From Immundisolibacter sp049322795 (GTDB taxonomy: Bacteria > Pseudomonadota > Gammaproteobacteria > Immundisolibacterales > Immundisolibacteraceae): a DNA stretch of 64,000 nt. The notes beneath the pieces are model-generated. The model was not told where the DNA came from, searched no databases, and worked only from the letters and a program-made list of their open reading frames with translations. Below are positions 39,983 to 48,680 of the stretch, piece by piece. The stretch lies in contig JBMOQH010000024.1 of the NCBI GenBank assembly GCA_049322795.1, forward strand, positions 1 through 64,000, read 5' to 3'. The position numbers and the translations under genes are program-made. Position 1 is the stretch's first letter. Each line of letters starts with the position of its first letter.

Positions 39983-41371
39983 GTGCTTCGAGTTTTCGGC
40001 CATCACATTCCGCGCAGCCTGCTGTTGCTGCTGGTACTCGAAACGTTGACCCTGGTCGGCAGTTTCGTGTTCGCGCACGCCTGGTTCGCCGGTTACGACG
40101 GCTTGGCAAACGCGTTCAGCGAAAACGCCTGGCTGCCGATCGCTGTCCTGCTTGGCACCATGCAAATCGCGGGTTTGCACGACGACCACGCGCTCGAGGG
40201 CATGCTCGGGATGGTCTTGCGCCTGGCACTCGCGTTCGGCGTAGGTGTCGTGGCGCTCGCTCTGCTGGCCGCCGGTGGCGTTTCGCCGCGTGCGGACGGC
40301 CCTTGGCTGCTGACCGGTGTTGCACTTGCCCTGTCGCTCATCATGGTCGAGCGGCTGTGCCTGTTCCGCTGGATGTTGGCCGAGCGCTTCCGCCGCCGGG
40401 TGCTGGTGCTGGGCAGCGGTCCACGTGCCCGCGAAATCGAGCAGCTGATCCACCGCTCCGGCAGCGGCAAGCGTTTTCATCTGGTCGGCTATCTGGCCGA
40501 TTCGGCGCAGCCGGGCACCGACACGTCGACGATCAGCCCGATCTGGTCGATGCCTGGTGAGGACGAACTGCTCGACTTCGCCAGGCGGCAGCGGGTTCAG
40601 GAAATCGTGGTCGCGGTGCGCGACCGCCGCGGCAAGTTGCCGATAGAGCAGCTGTTGGAGTGCAAGTTGAACGGCATTCGCGTCTGCGACATGTCGACGT
40701 TCATGGAGCGCGAGGGTGGGCAGATTCGGCTGGAATCGCTCAATGCCAGTTGGCTGGTGTTCCACGACGGTTTCCTGCGCAGCGGGTTCGGCAGCTTCCT
40801 GAAACGAGGGGTGGATATCGCCGCCAGCCTGCTGCTGCTGATACCCGGCCTGCCGCTGATGGCGCTGGCTGCGTTCGCGATAACGCTCGAAGACGGTGGG
40901 CCGATTTTCTATCGGCAGACCCGCGTGGGACAGAACGGCCGGGTCTTTCGACTGACCAAGCTGCGCAGCATGCGTGTCGATGCCGAGGCCGGCGGCGCAC
41001 GCTGGGCCGCCAAGGACGATCGGCGGGTGACGCAGGTCGGCAAGGTGCTTCGCAAGACACGCATCGACGAACTGCCGCAGGTCGTCAGTGTGTTGCTGGG
41101 TCACATGAGCTTCGTTGGGCCGCGTCCCGAGCGGCCTGAATTTGTCGCGCAGTTGACGCGCCAAATACCCTATTTTTCGGCGCGGCACAGCGTGAAACCC
41201 GGTATCACGGGTTGGGCGCAGGTTCGTTTTCCGTACGGGGCCTCGGTACACGATAGCCGTTGCAAGCTGGAGTACGATCTTTACTACATAAAGAACTGTT
41301 CGATTTTTCTGGATGTGCTCATCTTGTTGCACACGGTTCGCGTCGTTCTGTTTGCTCGCGGCGCGCGCTGA
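39983..41371 (+). CDS. PEP-CTERM system sugar transferase (EpsB_2/TIGR03013-like)
   Basis: This 462-residue polyprenyl-phosphate hexose-1-phosphate transferase has four to five N-terminal membrane segments, a middle CoA-binding-like domain (RRVLVLGSGPRAREIE) and a C-terminal bacterial sugar transferase domain: KRGVDIAASLLLLIPGLPLM, GPIFYRQTRVGQNG, FRLTKLRSMRVDAE and SFVGPRPERPEF. It would load the first sugar of an exopolysaccharide repeat. The start is GTG at 39983 with AGGA upstream, because MLRVFGHHIPRSLLLL matches the family opening. It lies before prsK, as in XrtA-type exosortase regions. Confidence 0.9.
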   Translation: MLRVFGHHIPRSLLLLLVLETLTLVGSFVFAHAWFAGYDGLANAFSENAWLPIAVLLGTMQIAGLHDDHALEGMLGMVLRLALAFGVGVVALALLAAGGVSPRADGPWLLTGVALALSLIMVERLCLFRWMLAERFRRRVLVLGSGPRAREIEQLIHRSGSGKRFHLVGYLADSAQPGTDTSTISPIWSMPGEDELLDFARRQRVQEIVVAVRDRRGKLPIEQLLECKLNGIRVCDMSTFMEREGGQIRLESLNASWLVFHDGFLRSGFGSFLKRGVDIAASLLLLIPGLPLMALAAFAITLEDGGPIFYRQTRVGQNGRVFRLTKLRSMRVDAEAGGARWAAKDDRRVTQVGKVLRKTRIDELPQVVSVLLGHMSFVGPRPERPEFVAQLTRQIPYFSARHSVKPGITGWAQVRFPYGASVHDSRCKLEYDLYYIKNCSIFLDVLILLHTVRVVLFARGAR

Positions 41372-41444
41372 CGGCGGGCAGCCACAGGTTGCGCGCGGGG
41401 TGAGGCAGGGTGGTCGCCCGGCCCTTGGTGCGGTTTAACAGGGC

Positions 41445-43538
41445 ATGACGGTCGAGTCGCTCAGCTACGGTTTGGCGGCGGTCGCGGGACTGTTTGCCGC
41501 GGCTTTTGCGCTGCGTGGCCGTGTTCCCCTGAAGGCTGGGATCACGCTGGCCTGCGTGTTGTCAGTGGTTTGGGCGGGGCTTCTTGCAGCCTTGCCGCTG
41601 TGGCCGGAGCTGCAACGCACGGTCTGGCCGTACGTGGCTGAGCTGGCGCGGGTGATCGCCTGGCAGGCCGTGTTGATTGCCCTGATCTGGCGGGATGTCG
41701 TCCACGAAAAGAGCTCCCGCTGGGGCATCGCGGCGTTGCTTGGCGTCGGTGGGCTTCTGTGGCTGCTCGCCACCGTGTCCATCGCGGCACCCACGGCAGG
41801 TCCATTCGGGCCCTTGCTTGCGTTCCTGGTCGTTGCCGTGTTCGGGCTGGTGGTTCTGGAGCACAGCTATCGGCACGCTGGCAACGATGAGCGCTGGCGG
41901 TTCAAGTTCGCCTGGCTCGGCTTGGGGACGGTGTTCGGGTTCGACCTGTTTCTGTATTCGGAAGCAGCCTTGTTCGGCAGTCTCAATCCAAACGTCTGGG
42001 CGGCGCGCGGCATGGTGAGCGCCGTCGCCAGCGGCTTCATTGCTGCCAGTCTGGCGCGGGTCGGCAGGCACTTCGAAACCGTCAACCTGTCGCGGCGCTT
42101 CCTGTTTCAGTCGACCGCTTTGTTGGGTGCGGGCGGCTACCTGCTGTTCATCTCGGCCGCGGGGTACTACATCCAGCATTTTGGTGGCAACTGGGCGGGT
42201 GCGCTCGGCGCGGCCTTTGTTGCCTGTGCGCTGCTGTTTCTCGGCGGTGTGCTGATTTCTGGCCAGTTCCGGGCGCGGCTGAACGTGCTGCTGGCCAAGC
42301 ATTTTTTTCGCTACAAGTACGACTATCGTGAGGCGTGGCAACACTTCAATGCCGTGCTTGCCGATAACACCACGGCAAGCACGGCGCCACGTGAGCGGGC
42401 CATCCGCGCGTTGGCGGATCTGGTTGACAGTCCGGCCGGGCTGGTGTGGAGCGCCGGTACCCACGGTGTCTATCACCTGGCGGCGACGTGGAACGTCGGC
42501 AGTCTGGGTCTGTTGCCGGTGTCGGCCGGGCATCCCATGGTGCGACTGCTGGGCGAGCGGGAGTGGATCATCGACGTCGATGAAGTGCAGTCCACGCCGG
42601 CGCGTTACGACGGACTCGAATGGCCGACCTGGTGGGAGCAGATCAAGCGACCGTGGTTGGTGCTGCCGCTTGCCGAACGGGACGGCCTGCGGGGGTTCGT
42701 GGTATTGGCCCAGCCGCGTTCGCCGCGCGATCTCAATTGGGAGGACCGCGACCTGCTGCGCACGGCGTCGCGCCAGGTGGCCGGCTACGTCGCACTCGCC
42801 GACGCTTCGGAGGCGCTGGTAAGCAGCCGCCAGTTCGATGCCTTCAACCGCCTGTCGGCCTATCTGGTGCATGACCTCAAGAACGTGTCGGCGCAGCTGG
42901 GTCTGGTGACCTCGAATGCGGCCCGGCACAGGACCAATCCAGCGTTCATCGACGACGCGCTGCAGACCGTGGACAACGCCAAGCAGCGGATGGACCGGTT
43001 GCTGGACCAGCTCAGGCGCGCCGAGCCGGTTCCGGAGCAGCCGGTGCAGCCATGCGATCTCGCACAGGTTTTGCGAGCGGCGGCTGCCAGCTGCGCCGAC
43101 CGGGCGCCCGTGCCGATGCTCGACCTGAAGCCAGGTGACTATCTGATCAGTGCGAATCCTGGACGCCTGTCCATGGCGATCATCAACCTGGTACACAATG
43201 CCCAGGAAGCCAGTCACCGGGGCGGCGTGGTGCGCGCGTCGCTGGCCAGCGACGGCCGGTACGCCCACCTCACCGTGGGCGATCAGGGTTGCGGCATGGA
43301 CGATACCTTTCTGCGCGAGCGGTTGTTTCGCCCGTTCGCGACGACCAAGGGCAATGCCGGCATGGGCATCGGAATGCACGAGACGCGCGATTACGTCGAA
43401 AGTTTGGGCGGGATGCTGGAAGTGGTCAGCGAACCGGGCGTCGGCACACAGGTAACGGTGACTTTGCCGCTCATGGTCGATCCCGGTGTCGCGGCTGACG
43501 GCCTGCCGGGGCAGGTATCTCATGTCGCAAACGGCTAA
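41445..43538 (+). CDS. prsK: PEP-CTERM system histidine kinase PrsK
   Basis: This 697-residue sensor kinase has about eight N-terminal membrane helices, a GAF-like middle region, the phosphoacceptor H-box YLVHDLKNVSAQLGLV, the N-box INLVHNAQEAS and a G-box with GDQGCGMD and TTKGNAGMGIGMHETRDYV. The short H-box with HDLKN is typical of this kinase family. It overlaps prsR by 17 bp. It pairs with PrsR to control exopolysaccharide and PEP-CTERM surface proteins; the signal is unknown. Confidence 0.93.
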   Translation: MTVESLSYGLAAVAGLFAAAFALRGRVPLKAGITLACVLSVVWAGLLAALPLWPELQRTVWPYVAELARVIAWQAVLIALIWRDVVHEKSSRWGIAALLGVGGLLWLLATVSIAAPTAGPFGPLLAFLVVAVFGLVVLEHSYRHAGNDERWRFKFAWLGLGTVFGFDLFLYSEAALFGSLNPNVWAARGMVSAVASGFIAASLARVGRHFETVNLSRRFLFQSTALLGAGGYLLFISAAGYYIQHFGGNWAGALGAAFVACALLFLGGVLISGQFRARLNVLLAKHFFRYKYDYREAWQHFNAVLADNTTASTAPRERAIRALADLVDSPAGLVWSAGTHGVYHLAATWNVGSLGLLPVSAGHPMVRLLGEREWIIDVDEVQSTPARYDGLEWPTWWEQIKRPWLVLPLAERDGLRGFVVLAQPRSPRDLNWEDRDLLRTASRQVAGYVALADASEALVSSRQFDAFNRLSAYLVHDLKNVSAQLGLVTSNAARHRTNPAFIDDALQTVDNAKQRMDRLLDQLRRAEPVPEQPVQPCDLAQVLRAAAASCADRAPVPMLDLKPGDYLISANPGRLSMAIINLVHNAQEASHRGGVVRASLASDGRYAHLTVGDQGCGMDDTFLRERLFRPFATTKGNAGMGIGMHETRDYVESLGGMLEVVSEPGVGTQVTVTLPLMVDPGVAADGLPGQVSHVANG

Positions 43539-44862
43539 GCGCCTGCTGATCGTGGACGACGACAGCGGGCTGCAAAGTCAGCTGCGCTGGTGTTTTGCCG
43601 ACTATGAGGTCGAGGTGGCGGGTGATCGCCCGTCGGCGCTGGCAGCCCTGCGCGCCGGTGACATTGGCGTCGTGACGCTCGATCTTGGGTTGCCGCCTGA
43701 TCCGACCAACGCTTCGGAAGGCCTGCGGGCGCTGACCGAGATCCTGGCGTTTCGTCCGACCACCAAGGTGGTGGTGGTTACCGGCAGCGACGATCGCTCC
43801 CACGCGCTGCAAGCGGTGGCCGCCGGCGCTTACGATTTCTATCAAAAACCGATCGACGCCGACGTGCTGCGCCTGATTGTCGACCGCGCGCAGGTTCTGT
43901 ACACGCTCGAAGAGGAACATCGGCGCCTGCAGCGCCAGATCAATTCGCCGCTGGACGGGGTGATCGCCGGCTCTGCACAGATGGCCGCCACCTGCCGACT
44001 GGTCGAGAAGGTGGCGCCCACCGAAGCCACAGTCCTGTTGCTCGGAGAAAGTGGCACTGGCAAGGAATTGCTGGCCCGGGCGGTGCACCAACTCAGCCCA
44101 CGCGCGGGTAGGCGCTTCGAGGCCATCAATTGCGCGGCGATCCCGGACAGCCTGTTGGAGAGCGAGCTGTTCGGGTACGAAAAAGGCGCCTTCACCGGCG
44201 CCGTCAAGCAGACCATCGGCCGGATCGAATACGCCCATGGCGGCACATTGTTTCTGGACGAAATCGGCGATATGCCACTGCACTTGCAGGGCAAGCTGTT
44301 GCGTTTCCTGCAGGAGCGGGTCATCGAGCGGCTGGGCGGGCGCGCCGCGATTCCGGTCGACGTGCGCGTGGTCTGTGCGACGCACCGCAACCTTGCCGAC
44401 ATGATCGCGCGCGGCGAGTTCCGCGAGGATCTTTACTACCGTCTGAGCGAGGTGGTGTGCGAAATACCGCCGCTGCGCGACCGCACGGGCGACGCGGTAC
44501 TGCTGGCGCATGCCTTCCTGCAGCGGTTTTGTGCCAGCAACCAAAAGCAACTCGCCTTCAGCCCGGATGCGCTCGATGCCATTGCCCAGGCGCCCTGGCC
44601 TGGCAACGTGCGGGAACTCGAGAACGTGATCAAGCGCGCCGGAATTCTCGCCGACGGCAAACGCGTGACGGCGGCCGACCTCGGGCTGACCGCCGCGGCA
44701 GAAGAAAACCTGTCGCTGCGCGAGGCGCGTGACGAAGCGGAGCTTCGAGTCGTGACCCAGGCTCTCGCACGCGCCGACGGCAATATCGGCAAGGTGGCCG
44801 AGTTGCTCGGCGTGACCCGGCCGACCCTTTATGCGCTGTTGAACAAGTTCAAGCTGCGTTGA
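43522..44862 (+). CDS. prsR: PEP-CTERM sigma-54 response regulator PrsR
   Basis: This 446-residue NtrC-type regulator has a receiver domain (phospho-acceptor Asp54, Lys109), an AAA+ domain with Walker A GESGTGKE (175-182), the sigma-54 contact GAFTGA (222-227) and an FLDEIGDM Walker B, and a Fis-type helix-turn-helix ending in VTRPTLYALLNKFKLR. It should activate sigma-54 promoters of exopolysaccharide and PEP-CTERM genes. The ATG at 43522 lies inside the prsK end, so they are coupled. No obvious target promoter was found in this window. Confidence 0.94.
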   Translation: MSQTAKRLLIVDDDSGLQSQLRWCFADYEVEVAGDRPSALAALRAGDIGVVTLDLGLPPDPTNASEGLRALTEILAFRPTTKVVVVTGSDDRSHALQAVAAGAYDFYQKPIDADVLRLIVDRAQVLYTLEEEHRRLQRQINSPLDGVIAGSAQMAATCRLVEKVAPTEATVLLLGESGTGKELLARAVHQLSPRAGRRFEAINCAAIPDSLLESELFGYEKGAFTGAVKQTIGRIEYAHGGTLFLDEIGDMPLHLQGKLLRFLQERVIERLGGRAAIPVDVRVVCATHRNLADMIARGEFREDLYYRLSEVVCEIPPLRDRTGDAVLLAHAFLQRFCASNQKQLAFSPDALDAIAQAPWPGNVRELENVIKRAGILADGKRVTAADLGLTAAAEENLSLREARDEAELRVVTQALARADGNIGKVAELLGVTRPTLYALLNKFKLR

Positions 44863-44909
44863 TGGCCCCGCGCCGCCCGGCGGCGTTTTCCTCGAAAAGG
44901 ATGGTTTCC

Positions 44910-47684
44910 ATGTCTGTTGCCCGTTTTGTTGGACCGGTGCGGTGCGCTGCGGTCAGCGCGCTGATGAGCCTTCTGTTGGTCACCGGTTGCGGCCGCTTCG
45001 GCGATAGCGCGGCCGATCACCTCGCCCGTGCCGCTGAATTGCGCGCCAAGGGAGATGCCCAGGGGAGCCTGATCGAGCTCAAGAACGCCCTGCAGAAGGA
45101 GCCCGACAACGCCCAGGCGCGGCTGCTGGCGGGAGAGGCCTACCTGCAGCAAGGTGACATGGTCAGCGCGCAGAAGGAGCTCAACCACGCGCTGAACGCC
45201 GGCTTGGTGGAGGCGACGCTGCCGCTTGTGCGCAGTTACGTGGCCACGCAAAGCTGGGACCCGCTGTCGGACATCAAGGCCGACGAGTCCCTGCCGGCGC
45301 CGGTGCGCGCCGAAGTGCTCGCGCTGAAGGTCCGGGGCGCCTTGGCGGGTGGCGACCAGGACGGCGCGCACGCGCTGCTGCAACAGGCGCAGGCCTTGGA
45401 TGCGGAATCGGCCCCGGTGCTGTTCAGCGCGGCGGTGCTGGCGCTCGGTGACCAAAACCGGGAGCTGGCCGAACGGCAGATCGCCGCCGCGCTGAAGGCC
45501 GACGCCGATTACGCCGATGCACTGTCCCTGCGGGCTGATCTCGCAGCCCAGAACGGGCAGATGGCGGAAGCGGAAGCGGACTACAGCCGGGTCATTGAAC
45601 TGCGTCCCACGGCGTCGGCGTCCGAATTGCTCAAGCGCGGCATGGTGCGCCTGTCGCTCAAGAAGCTGGAAGACGCCCGCAAGGACGCAGACGCGCTGAA
45701 GAACTGGGCGCCGAATCATCCGGGTGTTTCCTACCTCGATGGCCTGCTCGAGCTGTCGGCGGGTGACTATGTGGCAGCCCAGACGGCGTTCGAGCTGTCC
45801 CTGTCCAAGGCCCCCGACTACCTGCCGGTTGTTTTTTATCTGGGCGCGGTGCACGCGGCCCAGGATCATCAGGAGCAGGCTGATTACTACCTTGGTAATT
45901 ACCTGAAAAGTGTGCCCGGGTCGGCGGCCGCGGCGCGGCTGGCGGCTGGCGTCAAAGTACGGCGGAACGACACCGAGGGCGCTACGGCTATCCTGGAGCG
46001 GGCGGCCGCAGCCAATCCCAAGGACGCCGGGTTGCACGATCTGCTGGGGCGTCTGTATGCCTCCCGTGGCGACCCGAAGGGCATCGAGATGCTCAAGGAA
46101 GCCGTGGCGCTGCAACCCGATTCCGCGGAACTGCGCGAGCGGCTTGGCATTGCCATGCTGCTCGGTGGTCAGCAGGAACAGGCACAGGCGGAAATCGACG
46201 CGGCCGAACGGCTTGACCCCAACTCGCGCCAGGGCAAGTACATGCTCGTCATCACTGCCATGCGTGAACGTGACTTCACGCGTGCTCTGGCGCAGGCAGA
46301 AGCCTTGCACGCGTCCGATCCGGACGATGTAACAGTGTGGAACCTGCTGGGCGGCGTTCACTTGGCGATGAACGCTCCCCAGAAGGCCATGGATGCCTTC
46401 GAGCAGGCGCTGCGCATCAAGCCCGATTCGGTGGCCGCAACCAACAATCTCGGCCAATTGAAGGCTGGCAGCGGCGACATCGATGGCGCTGCGGGGGTGT
46501 ACCGGGCGGGCCTCGAACATACGCCGGGCAATGCCGCCATCAGCCAGCGCCTGGCCGGCCTGTTGTTGTCACAAAAAAAACCTGATGAGGCGCTTGAAGT
46601 TCTCGGCGCCGCCGTCAAGGCCAATCCGGCCAACACGTCGCTGCGCGTTGTTTTGGCCCGCGTGCAGTTTGGTCTGGGCAAGTTCGATGACGCCGCCGCG
46701 ACCCTGAAAGGGGGCGGTGACGAGAGTGCACAATTGCAGATCGCAGCGGGCGACATGGCGCTTGCCAGGAAGGATTTCGCCACCGCCCGCGTGCACTTGG
46801 AGGCGGCGGCCAAGCTCGACGACCGATCGGCGACACCGTTGTTCATGTTGGGGCAGGTCGAACGGCAGGATGGCAAACCCGATGTGGCCGAGAGGCGCTA
46901 CCGCGACGCGCTCAAGCGGGAGCCGACCAATCAGGCGACGCGCATGGCGCTGGTCAGCCTTCTGCTTGCGCAACGCGACGTCCGCGGCGCGCTTGCGGTG
47001 GTTGAAGACGTGGAGCGTGAAGGGGTGAAGGCAGGTTATCTGCAAGTCCTTCGCGGGGATATCGCTGCCGTGCAGAACAACCGCGAAGCGGCGCTGGATG
47101 CCTACGGCAAGGCGCTGGCGATGGAGGACAGTCGAGCTCACCGAATGGTGTTGGCCCGTACGCAGGTGGCCTACGGCAAGCTGAAAGAGGGCGTGGCGAC
47201 CCTGGAGGGCTGGCTCGCGAAAAACCCCACGGACGCGGCTACCCGCCATGCGCAGCTCAACTGGCAGGTGATGGCCGGCAACACCGACGCCGCAGTCGGC
47301 GGCTACGAGGCGCTCCTGAAGGCCAACGACAAGGACGTCCTGGCCCTCAACAATCTGGCGATGCTGCTGCGCGACAAGGATCAGACGCGGGCACTCGAAC
47401 TGGCGCGCAAGGCCGACGAACTGGCGCCGAAATCACCGGCTGTCATGGATACCCTCGCGCTGCTGTTGATGGACAGCGGCGAGCTGCCTCGGGCCCGAAA
47501 ACTGCTCGAGGACGCCGTCGAGGCTGCGCCCAAGGCCACCGTGCTGCGGCTGCACCTGGCCCAGGTGCAGGCCAAATCCGGCGATGACGCGGCGGCCCGA
47601 TCGAGCCTGGAAAAGCTCCTTGACACCGACGCCCAGTTTCCTGAGCGGGCCGCGGCGGAAGCATTGCTTGCGTCGCTCAAGTAA
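44910..47684 (+). CDS. prsT: PEP-CTERM system TPR lipoprotein PrsT
   Basis: This 924-residue protein starts with a lipoprotein signal ending LLLVTGC (lipid-modified Cys27), followed by about 20 tetratricopeptide-like repeats covering nearly the whole chain, for example LKNALQKEPDNAQARLLAGEAYLQQGD. It is the TPR protein regularly found with PrsK and PrsR in XrtA/PEP-CTERM loci and is thought to support exopolysaccharide assembly or export. The start at 44910 is chosen because AAAAGGATGG precedes it and it gives a proper signal peptide; earlier in-frame ATGs exist at 44862 and 44901. It ends the block. Confidence 0.9.
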   Translation: MSVARFVGPVRCAAVSALMSLLLVTGCGRFGDSAADHLARAAELRAKGDAQGSLIELKNALQKEPDNAQARLLAGEAYLQQGDMVSAQKELNHALNAGLVEATLPLVRSYVATQSWDPLSDIKADESLPAPVRAEVLALKVRGALAGGDQDGAHALLQQAQALDAESAPVLFSAAVLALGDQNRELAERQIAAALKADADYADALSLRADLAAQNGQMAEAEADYSRVIELRPTASASELLKRGMVRLSLKKLEDARKDADALKNWAPNHPGVSYLDGLLELSAGDYVAAQTAFELSLSKAPDYLPVVFYLGAVHAAQDHQEQADYYLGNYLKSVPGSAAAARLAAGVKVRRNDTEGATAILERAAAANPKDAGLHDLLGRLYASRGDPKGIEMLKEAVALQPDSAELRERLGIAMLLGGQQEQAQAEIDAAERLDPNSRQGKYMLVITAMRERDFTRALAQAEALHASDPDDVTVWNLLGGVHLAMNAPQKAMDAFEQALRIKPDSVAATNNLGQLKAGSGDIDGAAGVYRAGLEHTPGNAAISQRLAGLLLSQKKPDEALEVLGAAVKANPANTSLRVVLARVQFGLGKFDDAAATLKGGGDESAQLQIAAGDMALARKDFATARVHLEAAAKLDDRSATPLFMLGQVERQDGKPDVAERRYRDALKREPTNQATRMALVSLLLAQRDVRGALAVVEDVEREGVKAGYLQVLRGDIAAVQNNREAALDAYGKALAMEDSRAHRMVLARTQVAYGKLKEGVATLEGWLAKNPTDAATRHAQLNWQVMAGNTDAAVGGYEALLKANDKDVLALNNLAMLLRDKDQTRALELARKADELAPKSPAVMDTLALLLMDSGELPRARKLLEDAVEAAPKATVLRLHLAQVQAKSGDDAAARSSLEKLLDTDAQFPERAAAEALLASLK

Positions 47685-47704
47685 GGCTGGGCGCCCAGCT
47701 CCGC

Positions 47705-47733
47705 ACCCCGGGGCGCAGCTGCGGGGCCGGGGT
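47705..47733. terminator. Hairpin between convergent genes
   Basis: ACCCCGG (47705-47711) and CCGGGGT (47727-47733) form a 7-bp GC-rich stem between prsT and the convergent VOC gene, with its right end touching the VOC stop. No T-run follows, so it is a weak terminator candidate. Confidence 0.4.
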
Positions 47734-48680
47734 CAGTCAACGATGCCGACTCTCCAGGCGTCCTCGGCGCTCATGCCCAGCGCCTGCCACCAGTCTGGTC
47801 GTGCGGCGACGATGATCTCGATGCACATGCCCATCAACGGCGAGCTGTCGAGGTAGTAGTAGCGCAGGGCGTCGCCCAGGGCGCCCTCCAATCGCACTTC
47901 CAGACCGGCTTCGGCGAGCTCGCCGCGCACGGCGGCAAAGCCGGCCGGGTCGAGGATGGTCGGGAAGTAGTGCTGCGGGCCCTCGCCATGGGCGGCGAGG
48001 AAGCGCTGGTACATGCCGTCGCCGCCGAGCGGCTGCATCAGTTCACAGGCAAATTCGTCGACGCGGCCGAATGCCGTCAGGGCGTGATGCTTGACCGCTT
48101 GGCCGTCTATCCAGACGTCCAGGCCCTGATCGGTGTTCAGCTCCATGCGCAGAAAGCCGTCGATGCCCAGCAGGCGCTGGAAGTTGCCTGTCGCCCGCTC
48201 CCGGTCGCGCACCACAATGCCGATGTGAAACAGCTTTTGGCTGGGCAGCAGGGCGGCGTGCGAGAAGTTTTTCTGGCCGAGCACCGGCGGTGGCGCGGAC
48301 TCGGCCAGCACGGCGAGGCCGCAAAAGTCGGCACGCTCGCCCACGGCGATTCGTCCACCGCTGATCGCAAGGGGAACATCAAGGGCGGCAGCCTGCTCGA
48401 TCAGGGCGGCCACGCCATCGGCGCCCGGCGGTACGAACACCGCATGGCTCATGCCTTCGCCGCGGCGGTCGCTGAATTCGCCGACCGTGTCGCCGCCGCC
48501 GCTGCCTTCGACCAGTTCGATGCGCAGCACGCCACTGCTGCCCAACGCGGCCGGCCGGCCGTCGATCCGGCACAGGTCGAAGCGACGGATGCCGAACACC
48601 CGTGCGTAGGCCGCCATCGCTGCATCGAGGTCACGAACCACGACGCCGAACCGGTCGAAGCGGCCAAGTGGAAGGCTCAT
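47733..48680 (-). CDS. VOC (glyoxalase/extradiol) superfamily protein
   Basis: This 315-residue protein consists of two vicinal-oxygen-chelate modules: residues about 7-130 (FDRFGVVVRDLDAAMAAYARVFG) and about 150-290 (KLFHIGIVVRDRERATGNFQRLLG). Metal-ligand candidates include His153 and a Glu near the end (MCIEIIVA). The family ranges over glyoxalases, extradiol dioxygenases and epimerases; the substrate cannot be assigned. It is the last gene of the leftward operon, overlapping the FAD-dehydrogenase gene by four bases (ATGA). Confidence 0.82.
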   Translation of the reverse strand: MSLPLGRFDRFGVVVRDLDAAMAAYARVFGIRRFDLCRIDGRPAALGSSGVLRIELVEGSGGGDTVGEFSDRRGEGMSHAVFVPPGADGVAALIEQAAALDVPLAISGGRIAVGERADFCGLAVLAESAPPPVLGQKNFSHAALLPSQKLFHIGIVVRDRERATGNFQRLLGIDGFLRMELNTDQGLDVWIDGQAVKHHALTAFGRVDEFACELMQPLGGDGMYQRFLAAHGEGPQHYFPTILDPAGFAAVRGELAEAGLEVRLEGALGDALRYYYLDSSPLMGMCIEIIVAARPDWWQALGMSAEDAWRVGIVD

